NCBI GenBank assembly: GCA_963969365.1
Contig: OZ017753.1
Location: 2,542,001-2,606,000 of the forward strand
Reading direction: 5' to 3'
Length of the DNA stretch: 64,000 nucleotides
DNA from: Asterochloris sp. CNOR1
Lineage: Eukaryota; Chlorophyta; Trebouxiophyceae; Trebouxiales; Trebouxiaceae
The notes beneath the pieces were generated by a model. The model had not been told where the DNA came from. It saw only the letters and a program-made list of their open reading frames with translations, and did not search any database. Positions 12,701-23,800 of this stretch are shown piece after piece. Numbering within the stretch: position 1 is the stretch's first letter; each line of letters begins with the position of its first letter. The position numbers and the translations under genes were made by a program.

Positions 12701-13980
12701 GCTGCACAGCATGGGCAGCCCCAGCCAGAGGGGCCTGAGGGTCCAGAACTGGAGAGCAACCCTGGGTCGCAGGCAGCTGCATGGGCCAGCGCAGAGCGGG
12801 ACCAGGCACACTCTGCAGGGACTGCCAGCGTTCCAGACAGGTGTGTCGTCAGCATGGCCTGACACTCCTGCCAGGACCTGGCATCAGCCATGCGCTTCTG
12901 GGTCTTGAACCACTACAGCACCCAACTGTTTTGACCTGGGCATGGTCTGGACATGCGTGTGCAGCACCCAAACGATGTTGCTTGGTCCGCGCCTGCAGGA
13001 CCGCGCTGCAAAATGCGCTGGGGGTCCGTCAGGACTCTGGCAGCGGGCGCCCAGAGCCTTTGTACCCCCCAGGTACAGGCCCCCTCCTGTCCTGCAGCCA
13101 GTAGCAGCATCCTTTGCTGCCCCCCACTTCCTTTGCTGTCCCCCCCCTCACCCCCCCACTGTGAAATGCAGCAAGACTGACCATTCTGTGTGCATGTGGT
13201 GCCCAGATGGGGGTCAAAGGCTGCCTACCTGCAGCCACCACAGCGTGCATGGGGCTTGGCGGCACACTCCATGAGCCAGCATGCCACACAGCAGCCTGCA
13301 GGCCCATTGGCTCAATGCAGCCGCCTCTGCCTGCTGCCCTCCATGTTGTGTTGTACTGTGCAGAGGCAGCCAGACCTGAGAACCTCACACTCCTGGTCCT
13401 GCAATGAGCAACCCCTCGATACACTGCCCCCTCTGCAGGCAGGATTTTGTGGCTCTTGGACCCACTGCCCGCAGAGGCCCCTGCCAGCCAATCAGAGACC
13501 AGCTGGCAAGCCTTGAGCAGCAAGCTGCAGGCAATTGTTGCACCGCCACCCAAAGGTGTGAGCAGCCTTTGGCACCTTACCCTGGCATGAGTGTACATGC
13601 TGCTCGCACTGCATCGCGTACCCCCGATTGTGCCGTCCAAGGTGTGCTGACCCTTTCTAGCCTGCAGTCTTCAACCCAGGTAAGCAAGGCGCAGATGTGC
13701 TCAGATGTTTGCACAATTGCTCAAATTGCAGCCAGGGCAGTGTCAATCTGCCAGCTCCCAGCTGGCTGCTGTGCACCTGGGGGCCTTGCTGACACACAGA
13801 AGCCCGCCACATACTGTTTGCCTGCCGTCTGCAGATGCTGAGGAGCAGTGCCAGGCCCTGCCCCAGCCACCCCGCCTCCTAGAAGTCCCCAAAGAGGCCT
13901 TCTCACGACTGCTCCTCCTGCCAGACATGCTGTCTGACCACCTGCCCGACTCTTACCTTGCTGTCCTGCAAAGGCTGTGA
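6751..13980 (+). CDS. Dysferlin-domain / class 3 (diacylglycerol-lipase-like) lipase fusion
   Basis: Phase-consistent exons are 6751-6906, 7130-7377, 7856-7931, 8063-8178, 8317-8420, 8638-8807, 9080-9250, 9716-9792, 10237-10362, 10544-10697, 11096-11200, about 11663-12312, about 12426-12841, about 13001-13071 and about 13836-13980. The first two encode a dysferlin-type module (RPQWSDADGN, DPEGWQYASVF, FVRRRRW). The middle and end are a Lipase_3 alpha/beta-hydrolase: strand HCLVLSIRGS, nucleophile elbow GHSLGGG, putative acid in SDAVPRLSY, LYPPG, and a C-terminal DHLPDSYLAVL carrying the likely catalytic His. This order matches sn1-specific diacylglycerol lipases, which cleave acyl chains from membrane diacylglycerol. 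A low-complexity Ala/Gln/Pro insert lies between Asp and LYPPG. The start codon and the exons at 13072-13835 are unresolved. The 8807 donor appears to be GC rather than GT. Joining the dysferlin part to the lipase rests on matching phase across every junction. Confidence 0.72.
11186..11580 (+). repeat. Intronic tandem duplication of about 202 bases spanning an exon end
   Basis: Unit 1 (about 11186-11387) starts inside the exon end of the lipase gene with GCAGGACGTCGGTCGCAAGT. Unit 2 (11388-11580) starts GCAGGATGTCTGCCGTAGGT. Both continue with GAGGCCTG-CTCATCAC, a CAGTGGCAGTCTCT block and a TTTGCATTTG-GAGGCAGCCCC block. The duplication therefore copied the last exon bases and the splice donor together with about 190 bases of intron. 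Confidence 0.85.
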
Positions 13981-14127
13981 TGTGTACACCTTTCTCAACC
14001 TGAAACATGAGAGACTTGATGAACTTGATCAACTGGACCCAGCACCTCATCGCAGGTCTGGGAACTATTGGGGAATTCTGAGCAGTTTACTTGTCTCCTA
14101 TGCCACTTGATTCAGATGCCATGAATA

Positions 14128-17100
14128 TCATTTCCAGGGCATGTAGGAGCTGGCCATCTCCTCCACCTGAGGCAGTGCAGTAGGGTCAAACTTGCGGGCA
14201 AGCAGAGGGCACTGATAGCCCAGCGGCCAGTACCGGTGCATTAGCAGCCTGACAATGCGTTCCTGAAGCATATTGGAGTTAACATCGCTGAGATCCTCCT
14301 CTTTGTGGATGTCAGCGGTTTTGACTACATGAGCTGGTCCGCTGGAGAAAGGGGAATGGGACACCTTGAGCTGTCGCAGCCGCCGGCTGGTGCCTGCGTC
14401 TGGGACTGTCTCAATCACGCCAGCCTCCTCCAGCACACTGTCTATGGTGCTCAGCACCCTTCCAGCCTCGCACTGCCCATAATCCACGTCGTCCTCCCCA
14501 GCCGCGTGCTCACAGCGCCATGAGTGACAGTCCTCCGCGCTCTGCAGGCGCAGCTTGGGCAGCAGCTGGCCCGAGACCTCAGCGGGCTGCCAGGTCTTGG
14601 GGTGGGCAAAGTTGCCCTCCCACCACGCATTCACCAGCGTGCCCTGCATGAGGACAAAGAGTAGGCGGACTTTGGAATGGCTGACATTACGTCTGCAAAT
14701 CCTGCTGACAGCCAGCAGACCCGCTTCGCCCCAGGCGTGTCAGCACCTGGCCTCAGCAGGGCCGCTGCTGAGATGCAGCCCCTGAATTGCACCCAGACGA
14801 GCTTCCCTGACATGTCCAGTCAGGTGGGGGGCAGAGAGCAAACACCTTCCACCAGCCTTGCATGGCAGGCACGGTCAATAGCAGCCAAGGGGCGCCAAGA
14901 GCAGCGTCAGGCCACGGTCTTAGCTCAGGCCGCTTGCTGCGATCAGCAAGCTGCTGCGAGCCTGCCTGGGCAAGCCCAGATGCCTACATTAGACCCACAA
15001 GCATGCCCCACAAGAAGGAGGTTGAGGCACTAGTTCTGCTTCTCCTGGGACGGGCAGTAGTCATTCAAGAGAGGGTCTCAGAAGCAGCAGGACTTTCCGT
15101 GGAGAGCACTCAGCTGCTGCCCTGTAGGAGCCCAACATGGAACTCATGTGCAGCACTCAGTATGCAGGAGATGCAGGCTTCAAATCAAAAAGGGTGCAGG
15201 TGTAGCCGGCCACGAGTAAGTGAAAGCCAGTCCCAGCTCATTCGCAGCAGCCAGGCCTACAGGCAGGAGTCATCTGTGCAGGCATGTGCAGGTCTCAACC
15301 GCCACAAGTGCAAGCCGCAAAGCACACGCTGCAGCAGGCTACATCTGCAGGGTTCAGATCTGCTGCAGCTGCCCACTGCTGCTAAGAAAGATGTGGAGAC
15401 AACAGATGCCCAAAGACTTTCATGCGACTAACCACATCTGCACTGCATGAGGGCCTCCTGAAGTCGCACAGCAGTCAGCCCACAAGCCAGAAAGCTTCTG
15501 GTCTGGCATGTGCGAGTGCACCCCAGCATCTGGTGCATGGTGGCCTCCAGCACATATGCACAGTGGCCAGCATCAGTCACGAAGTGCAAGCTTCATTCTC
15601 GTGAAGGTGCTGCAGGCGCAGCTCACCATGCAGTCTGTGGAGGCGTCCAGCCCATGTGCAGCCAGCATGCTGGAGATGTAGTGCTCATCGCTGAGGCAGT
15701 AGCGCTGAGGCGTGTCGATGAAGCACTCCCTGCATCATGGAGCAGGGCTGTCAACCCAGCAGCATGCAGGCTGGCCATCTTTCATGCCATGCAGCAGGCT
15801 CTTCGCAGCAGAGCAGAACTCAATCCCAGTACATGAGCACCACAACTCTGGCAGCAGAAGCATGGCGCGCACAATGAAGCTCAACTGTCACAAGGGCACG
15901 TTTTGCTGTGGCTTGCTGCCTGAAACGAAGCTCGGCCGAAACCTGCCGGCAGAGCGCAGTGCTGTGAAGGCAGACCAGAGTCACAACTCACTGTCTGAAG
16001 ATTGCGTCGATGGCAGACTCCCTGGCCACCAGCTCAGCATGAGGCCTGCAGACAGCAAAGGGGCTTCAAATCTGCTGACTTCAGGTACAGTGCTCAAGGG
16101 ATGATATCATAAGCTGGCTGAGAGCTGGACAATTGGCTCGGCACCGATGCGCCATTTGCTTGCGACCAAGCAAAGCAGGCCTGCAACGAGCGCACGTCTG
16201 GCAGCGTATCATCAGCAGCATGCAGGCGTGGCAGCTGGTGGTGGAACCTCACCTAGTCAGAGACAAGAACTGCGAAGATTTGCGCCAGAAGGTGGGATTG
16301 AAGGTGTCTGTCTGCATTCCCTGAGCAAACCTGCAGCAGCGTGCTGAATGCTCTCAACCCTGTCTGGGAAAACAGTTGCTGCGGCTTGGACACCGGGACG
16401 GGATGTGTCCGCCCGCATCCCTTGCAAACATGCAAAGCAGCAAGTCACAGCCTCGGAACAGGACAACAGCAGCCTGCACAGTGCAGCACGGCAGGGGCTG
16501 GAAACATAACGCATCTGTCCAACATTCATGTACAATCCTGCAGCAGCATGCCGGGGCACCAAGACCCTTGGGGGCGAAGGCAGTTGCTGTGCAGCGCAGC
16601 TTACCACCACACGATGGAGCAACACTACTGGCACTGCAGCCAGGGGTGACCTATGCTGGTCAGGGCTCCTGGCAGCTGTGCTTGGGAAGTGGAAACAGCC
16701 AGACCATAGACACGCGCCACATGCTGAAGGCATGTGTGGCCTGTGCCTTCTCAATCGTCCACAGCGCTGCTTGATGGTCAATCTTTTCTGCAAGGCACCC
16801 ACCTGGACACCATGCGGAGCTGATCATCCTGAGGGTTCTGGGGATTGGTGCAGGCATTGATCCTACTCTTCTTCTCTGTCAGCAGCTGAGCGTACAGCAG
16901 CCAGGCAGGGTACAGCGGAACGCAGCTCTCCGAGACAACCACAAAACGCTGGTTGGCTGGCTCCCGCAGGGAGTACTTGAGCAGCTGCCTCACTGCATCG
17001 ACCTGCAGTCGCATGAAGGACACTTGGCTACATGGCTTGTGTGGCCTGCCAATTACTGGTGGGAGTGCAGTTTCGGCAAGTAGTAGCTGTGTCAGGGAGT

Positions 17101-18093
17101 TGCTGTGTCAGGGAGTGCTTGAGCAGCTGCGTCCGGCATCCGCCTGTTGGCACAGGGCTGCATAAGGTACCATTATCAGTCAGTCAGATGGAGCAGCTGC
17201 CTGACCGTGGCAGTCACGCACAGGAAAAACTGTGAGCTGACTGCCATGCTATGGCCTCAATCCCAGGGGTGATTGAGCGGCTGCTTGGCTGCGTTGATGC
17301 GCAAGTGCAGGGGTCAAGCAGCTGCCCTGATGGTGTCAGTCTGCATGGCAGCTGGAGCACGTGCTGCAGGATGCAAGACTAGATTGCGAAAACAGCAAAG
17401 GTTGCAGCAGGCAGACCACAGATACACCAGCATGCTGCCTGATAGTATGCAGCACAGTTGGCTGACACGAAGCTGAGCAAGGTGTTGCAGAGGGGAGTAG
17501 GGAAGTAAGCATCTTTCACTGTGCAGAACACAGCCGCTGCACCAGTCTGTACTGTGTTGACACCACAGCAGCAACACCCAAGACTCACGCCACTGTGGCC
17601 TCCCCACTGCACCAAGACCCGGTCACTCTCGGGGATGGCGCGGTCTGCAAACAGGCTCCCCTGGGGGAAGGCGTGGCCTGGAGGGGGGTGCACGTACAAG
17701 CCAAGCAGATTCTGCCAGGCAGGGCCGCTGCAGTCGCCTGCGCATCAAAGGGCATGACTTCAAGAGTCCTGCCACCTCTCATGCTACATCAAAGTCATAA
17801 CTTGTGCTGGCCTTGCCTGTCAGCACGTCAGAGAGGCCAGCTAGGAATGTGTCCCAGAGTGGCTCGAAAGGGAGGTCTCCTTTGGTAAGGAACAGCAGAG
17901 CAACCTTGATCTGGGTCTGTCTGATGCCTGCTGGTGCTGTGAGGGAGACCTGCTGCAGCCCCCGCGGCCCGAGCTTGCAGTTTTCTGGCCGAGACAGATG
18001 TCGGGAGAATTCGGTGACCTCCTGACCTGCCACGGGTTGCACTGGACACAGCAGGAGCCAGATAGATGCCCAGATCAGGCCCCAAAGCGGCAT
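14128..18093 (-). CDS. GT14 family core-2/I-branching glycosyltransferase
   Basis: The ATG at 18093 opens an N-terminal hydrophobic stretch (GLIWASIWLLLCPVQPVAG), a signal peptide or signal anchor expected for a Golgi type II enzyme. Exons then give IKVALLFLTKGDLPFEPLWD, YVHPPPGHAFPQGSLF (near 17700), REPANQRFVVVSESCVPLYP (near 16950), NPTFWRKSSQFLSLTR (near 16290), PHAELVARESAIDAIF (near 16020), RYCLSDEHYISSMLAAHGL (near 15670) and VNAWWEGNFAHPKTW (near 14620), with TGA at 14128. These are, in order, the landmarks of the Branch domain (PF02485): LFLTRG, SE.C.PL, WRKGSQ, CL.DEHY and W.GG.HP. The family transfers GlcNAc or other sugars to glycans. The acceptor substrate cannot be told. The last intron is long (about 950 bases). 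Exact donors of exon 1 are uncertain; a GC donor is possible. Confidence 0.85.
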
Positions 18094-18243
18094 CCCATGT
18101 CATAGGTCTGCTGGAACCCTGTCTGCGGGAAGGGACCTCCACTGCCCTGCATGTCTGTGCTGGTTGACCAGCCTGTGCTTCCCAGGTGGGAGCAACTAGC
18201 CCCAGGTGGGGAGCAGTGAGCCTGCGCTGAAGACAGCGGCTCC
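18094..18243. promoter_or_regulatory. 150-base divergent intergenic region, likely shared promoter
   Basis: The GT14 start codon (minus strand, 18093) and the likely uL18 start codon (plus strand, 18244) lie head to head 150 bases apart, so both 5' regions must fit here unless an upstream exon was missed. No TATA-like box stands out. Confidence 0.4.
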
Positions 18244-18793
18244 ATGAAGGGCCAGGCCCTGCATCAGCTGCGCCTAGTCTTTTCTGCGCAAAACTGCATA
18301 GCACAGGTCTCTCAGCCTGGCATTGGTGCCGTCCTCCAGGTTAGTACTGCACAGGTTTGCGCTGCTCACCACCCCCAAAACCACAAGCTTCAAATACTTG
18401 GTCGCCTTTGCTGCAGGTGTCAACTCTCGAGCGCAGCCTGCGGGGCCTGCCCAGCAAGGACTCCACATCGCAGGCGGCTGTGAGCCCACCAGCCAGCCCA
18501 GAGCCAGCGCCCTTTGCAAGTGGCCCCAGAACAGACAAAGCAGCCGCCGCTGAAATTGGCAGGCTGCTGGCCCAGCGGCTGCAGCAACACCACATTGCAG
18601 AGGTGCACTGGCTCAGGCACAGGTGAATACCTTGAAGGATAGTAATCGTCTATCTGCTGTGGGCACTGTTGATGCAATGTTGTGCTGTACCAGAAGCTTA
18701 CGCTTTCCCTCGCCCTGCAGGGGTGAAGCCTTCCATGGCAGAATCGCGGCGCTGCTGACAGCACTGCAAGGCGGGGGCATCGCACTGAAGTGA
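18244..18793 (+). CDS. uL18-like ribosomal protein, probably organellar
   Basis: Three exons join in frame: 18244-18339 (32 codons), 18417-18622 and 18721-18793, giving about 124 residues. The order matches bacterial and organellar L18: LRLVFSAQNCIAQV corresponds to the RLVVHR...IYAQVI strand, VSTLERSL to the A.STLE motif, then a K-AAAAEIGRLLAQRL helix, and finally GEAFHGRIAALLTAL matching the YHGRV.AL.DAAR end. L18 binds 5S rRNA in the large subunit. The basic N-terminal extension that contacts 5S rRNA is missing or lies in an unseen exon, and an insert of about 20 residues rich in Pro and Ser sits in the middle. Plants have several uL18-like proteins in plastids and mitochondria, and compartment cannot be decided here. 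Confidence 0.7.
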
Positions 18794-20412
18794 AAGACTA
18801 TCAGCCGTGTACTAGACGAGCTCGGAAGCATGCCAAGGCTGAGGCGAGCCCATGGCTGAACTTGCAGCTTTCTCCTGTTGAGCTAGGCAGCCAGCCTTTG
18901 ACCTGGGAGCAGCCTGATCTGATGTGGTCTCTGCTGTCTGAAACGCTGCCTGTGAGCTGCCTTCGCCGTCAGCTTCATGTGGTACTGGCAACGGTGGCAT
19001 ATTGCGGCCACTGGAACGCAGCTCGAGGAACTCAGTTGGCCTCTCTATCAAACAGCCCTGGTCTACATCTGAAGAGCTTCATGATCGGTGGATGAGAAGC
19101 ACACCATGGCCCAATTCAGGGGGATGTTGGCACACAGCAGCAGCCTCGACAGTCTGCAACATAGACATTGTGGGTCAGGGCTCACAAGCAACAGGGGCAA
19201 CTAAAACGGGTAGGGGTCAGAAGGTACCAGCCAGGCACATCTTACAAAGCCTGAACGGCAAGTCGAGCTCAGCTTCGCAACGCGCTCAGATCAGAGTTGA
19301 TAGAATCAGTACTCAAACATTAAAGAGAGCTTCATCAAGGCAGATATAAGCCTGATGTTGGCAGCACTGTCCGACTCAGTTCAGGGACCCACCACAGGCA
19401 GGCGCTTCTTCATCATCCTGATTCTTTCGAGGTGGGCAGGATCGCTCTATTGCTCTGATCTGGCTGGACTGTCATGCAAATGGTCAACTAGCCGGGTCAA
19501 CTAGCCGGGCCCTCTAGCCGGTCCACTGGTGAATAATATGGTGTGACAGATTCCGCCTGGAGTCCAGCATGAATTGTAACCACAGCAGGGCTTGTCAGTG
19601 TGCAGCATGTCGGGCCTGAGCACGGCCCCCGGCATGGGAGTCTCAGAGCATTGCAGGATTAGCACATATAGCAGGGCATGATTGCTTCCTGGTGAGCAAC
19701 CTTTCTGTGACCCCTGATGCTGCACGACACGCTGAGATTCTCAGGGCACAAGGCAGACTGAGCACAAAGCCTGGCTGGCCCTGAATGATGGCAGCACCCA
19801 AGTATCAGAAGGCAAAAAATGCATACAATGCTCGTGAGATGATGGCGGCATGCCCTTGGCTGCCCAGTCAAGCCTACGGCTGTTCTGCCTGGGCCTGTTG
19901 CGGGCTGCATTCGCTGGGAAGCAGACTGCACTGCGTGTGCAGGCATAGGCTAAACATGTCTGTGGCCTATGGCCTGCCATCAAGATGCATGGCCCCGCCC
20001 ATGCCTCGTGTGCTGGGCTCTGGCAGGTGGCCAATGCCTGCAGGCTGGCAAGTCTTGGCATTGACCCCAGCAATGTCACTAGGCGCAAGGGGAGCTGTGT
20101 CTTGCTTTCCCTCTCTCTGAACAGGATTCTGCCATGCGACCTGCTCCACACAAGGGCTGGGCCGGCCACTTGTGGCTGCAAGGCTTGGGCTGGCCACTTG
20201 TGGGCGAGCGACTGGAGCCGCCAGAGCTCTGGCAACTGCGGAGTGGATCTTGTGTATGCAGCTCGACCTATTGCCAGCGTGCCACGGCGGCACGTGCAGG
20301 CAGCTTCACCCACCGCATCTGTCATACAACTTCCCTGGGGTTGACAGGGATACTGACAGCAGCTGCATGCACCAATAGCACATCTCCCAAGGTCATATTG
20401 ACATCTGCTGCA
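18794..20412. other. No recognisable gene
   Basis: I see no exon with family homology and no phase-consistent exon chain in these 1.6 kb. A small tandem motif lies at 19481-19526. The region holds the 3' flank of the uL18 gene and the upstream region, possibly with a 5' UTR intron, of the SnRK2 gene. Confidence 0.5.
19481..19526. repeat. Short tandem repeat, CTAGCCGG unit
   Basis: Three adjacent copies of a 12-16 base unit based on GTCAACTAGCCGG, the third diverged (CCCTCTAGCCGG). Confidence 0.7.
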
Positions 20413-20826
20413 GGACAGCACATTTTCGGCCACCTTGGCCTGGCCTGGGCCACTGCCCTCTGCAGCTGCTGTGGCTGTCCTGGGGGAAGGTGCAGCCACT
20501 GCCTGCTTGCAGGTGCTGGTCTGCTGCAGCTGCCGCACAGCACAAGTAGCCCATCGTGGCCTGGCCTGGCTTGCCGCCCTCTGCTGCTCCTGCTGCTGCT
20601 GCCGCCGTGGAGGGAGGTGCAGCCACCACCTGCCTGTAGGTGCAGTCTTGCCAGTGCCTCTCTCTGCACAGCGACCAGACCTGCCCACCCAGGTGCAGCC
20701 ATCCCTCACAACGCTTCCCTGCAGGTGCAGGTGCAGTCCTGACACCGCCCCTCTCTGCTCAGCAACCCACTCCTCCCAACCTAGGTTGCAGCCCGCCCAC
20801 AGGTGTCCCTGCCTGCCGCCCTGCAG
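20413..20826. repeat. About 122-base imperfect tandem repeat abutting the SnRK2 start
   Basis: Units starting near 20413 and 20531 share a GGCCTGGCCTGG-C-TGCC block, a CTGCTG run, then GG-GGTGCAGCCAC and CTGCCTG-AGGTGC. Degenerate further units reach to the CTGCAG just before the ATG at 20829. Each unit contains several pyrimidine-rich CAG acceptor-like sites. An open frame on the minus strand through this array (19741-20835) is a product of the repeat, not a gene. Confidence 0.65.
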
Positions 20827-20828
20827 GA

Positions 20829-23800
20829 ATGACATCTGGTGAGGCCACGCAGGACCCCCTCAGCGGCTACACGCGCTTCCAGCTGGTGCGGCCCATCAGC
20901 CGCGGCGCCTTTGGCCTCGTCGTCTGCTACCTGGACCTGCGCATCCAGCAGTCAGTGGCGGTCAAATTCATCAAGGTGCGACCTGCAATTCATTTGTATC
21001 CTTGGCACACTCTAGCTGCATTAAACTTGTAGCCGTCAGACTCGCTCAGGCGGGCCATGCAGCTGTCCTGATTGCTGGGAAACCAGTGCAGCTGCTTCTC
21101 GCACTGTGTCTGCACTGTGCCACAGGTGGGCTCACAAGCAATCGCTCAGGTCAGGCTCTCTCGCTGGTGCACCTGTGGTGCACACATCTACAAAGCCTGA
21201 GCTTTGTGTGGAGCTTGCTCTTGTGCCACACATTCCTGCACCTTATGAGGCAGGCGATCGGCCTGAGGCACCAGATGACCAGAGTAGCTGAAGTCAATGT
21301 GGAGCACACGAGATATGGATGAGATGCTGCAAAGCAAGAAAGGAGGCTGCTCAGCAGCAGCACCAGCAGAAGGCACCTGAGCAGCCCACAGCAGCTTGGG
21401 AGCTCCTGGACAGCTGCAGCCCAGGCAAAGGACACGCAGCAGCAGCCTTCGCAGACCTCGTCTGGTGCAAAGGACGCAGCGCGGGGCCTGATGTGTGCCT
21501 AGTGCCAGACAGAGAGTAATACCTCTGTACCCTGTCTGCAGCGCCAAGTGGGCTGCCTGAACAAGCACGTGGAGCGAGAGATTGTCAACCACAGCCTGCT
21601 GGCCCACCCCCACATCATAGCCTTCCGAGAGTGCTTCCTCACCACAGACTACCTGGCAATCAGCACCGAGTATGCAGCTGGAGGCGACCTCTTCAGGTGG
21701 GCAGTGTGCAGAGTGCCTCGCACACAAGGCTCAGCTGCGGCAGCAGGATGGGACCTGTTTATGCATGGGATGTCAAGGTATCGGCATGCATTGGCGCCAC
21801 CTGCACACACACCTCCATCTCTGCTGCAGGTACGTCAACCTGCAGCAGGGCCTGGCGGAGGACGTGGCGCGCTGGTTCTTCCAGCAGATTGTGCTCGCGC
21901 TGGACTACATGCACAGGTCGCCACCACTCTCTGGCACCCGTCTGTGTTGTCTGCGCATTGGCAGGCTTGTGTGAGGGTGGTGGGTGCTGTGAGGCAGTGA
22001 ACAGCCAGCAGTAGCTGCAGCTGCCATGCCAGAGAGGGGCCTCTCTGTAACCCTTGATTCAACTAGGATTTGAACAGGCGCCCATACTGCCAGCTTGCCA
22101 CTGAGTGCCTGGCCAGCCGCTGCGCATCTGGCAGCTGCCAGCCTGCTCCATGCCGTGGGCAGCTGGCATGCTGTGCCCTTGGGGCATGCTGCTGCCTCGT
22201 GGTGTGCTGCAGCATGGGCAGTGCCAGCTGGCCCCACCGGCTGTGCCTGTGACGCGTGCCTCCCTGGCTGCACCACTCAAGCTTGTCTGCTGCTGCAGGA
22301 TGGGCATTGCCAACCGCGACCTCAAACTGGAGAACACTCTGCTGGACAGGCGGGGGCCAGATGCGCTGCTCAAGATATGCGACTTTGGGTACAGCATCAA
22401 CGAGAACACCTCCATGCCTCGGAGCGCGGTGGGCACCCCTGGGTACACAGGTGAGGGGCTCAGGCTGCCTGCTGGCCAGGGCGCTGGGCATTCAGGTGAG
22501 GGGGCTCAGGCTGCATCGTGTCAGAGCGCTGTGGGCACACCCGGGGGGACAGGTGAGCGGCTGCAGGACAGACTGGCCGCATTCATCATGCTCAGGACAA
22601 GGTCAGCACCCCTGGTGCACATGCGGCTTGTGCAGGCTGCATGGTTGGGACAACCCAGTTGTGGTACTGGGAATCTGTCCAGGCCACAGAGCGTCTGCCG
22701 GCGCTCAAGCAAGTGGCGCGGGCTGCATGATGGGTCCGGGACGCGTCTGGCCTCAGGGCACACTGGTGGGACAAGGCCAAGGGGGTATGGCAAAATGCTT
22801 TCTCTCCACTCTGCTGGCGCAGGGTCGCTTACCAGCCTGCTAAAGCTGGTGCCACATCCTAGACCTGCGGCATATGCGCTTGGCGCTGCTGCATGTTGTT
22901 CCGTCTGCTTCCCGCAGCTACCCGTGCTGCATGCACACACTCCAGATGCTGCTGCAATGCCCTGTGACCTGCTGCACCTAGGATGTGCTTGTGCCCCTGT
23001 ACTGCCTGCTGCTGTACCAAGCGAGCACCCCCTGGCTGCACACCACCCTTTCTTGTCTGCTGCAGCGCCTGAGGTGCTCTTCACCCACACCCGCACCTAT
23101 GATGCCAAGCGGGCCGACGTCTGGAGCACGGGGGTCATGCTGTACGCCATGCTGTTCTGCAGATACCCCTTTGAGGAGAGCAGCAGCAGGTGGGCAGCCA
23201 GGCTGCATCTGCTGAAACCTTGGCAGTGCTCTGTGCTCTGTGTGATTCATGAGAGGCTGCTTACCCAACAGCATGCATGGCCTGCGCTGCACAGGCTGAA
23301 CGCACACCATAGCAGACAAGCCTGGCTCTGCCTTCCTAGCAGCACAGGGGAGCTGACTGATCCTGCATTATTTGCAGCGGCCTCGCTGCTGCCATTTCAT
23401 GCATGCATGCATTGCGCCCAAACCCCTGTGATCTGCTGACCTGCAGCAGCACCTTACTTCAAAGGTCACACAGGCTGGTGACACATTGCAAGTTGCGTGC
23501 AAGTCCACCTGGCAGCAGCCCCTGCTGGCACCGCAGCAGCCCTCTGACACTCCCTTATATGGGCAGCAACCGTTCACAAGGTGACTCAGAGGAAGTTTGA
23601 TGTCTGTCCTGCAGCGCGAGGCAGCCCCCCAGCCACACGGAGATCATGAAGCGTATCATGGCAGCAGACTACAAGCTGCCGCCCTCGCGCCCAGTCACCG
23701 CCGAGTGCGCTGACCTGCTCTCACGCATTCTGACACGGGTGAACAGGGGCTTGCGTTTGCTTGAGCTGACCATACTTGATGGCTTGATCCCTGCTTCCAG

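Noticed and set aside
19741-20835. 364-codon open frame on the minus strand
   Set aside because: It runs through the 122-base tandem repeat; composition (Gln/Cys/Ala/Trp-rich, repeated) follows the repeat and no domain is present.
22105-23439. 444-codon plus-strand open frame
   Set aside because: It reads through real SnRK2 exons 4 and 5 and the introns between them; only 22299-22450 and 23066-23189 have kinase homology.
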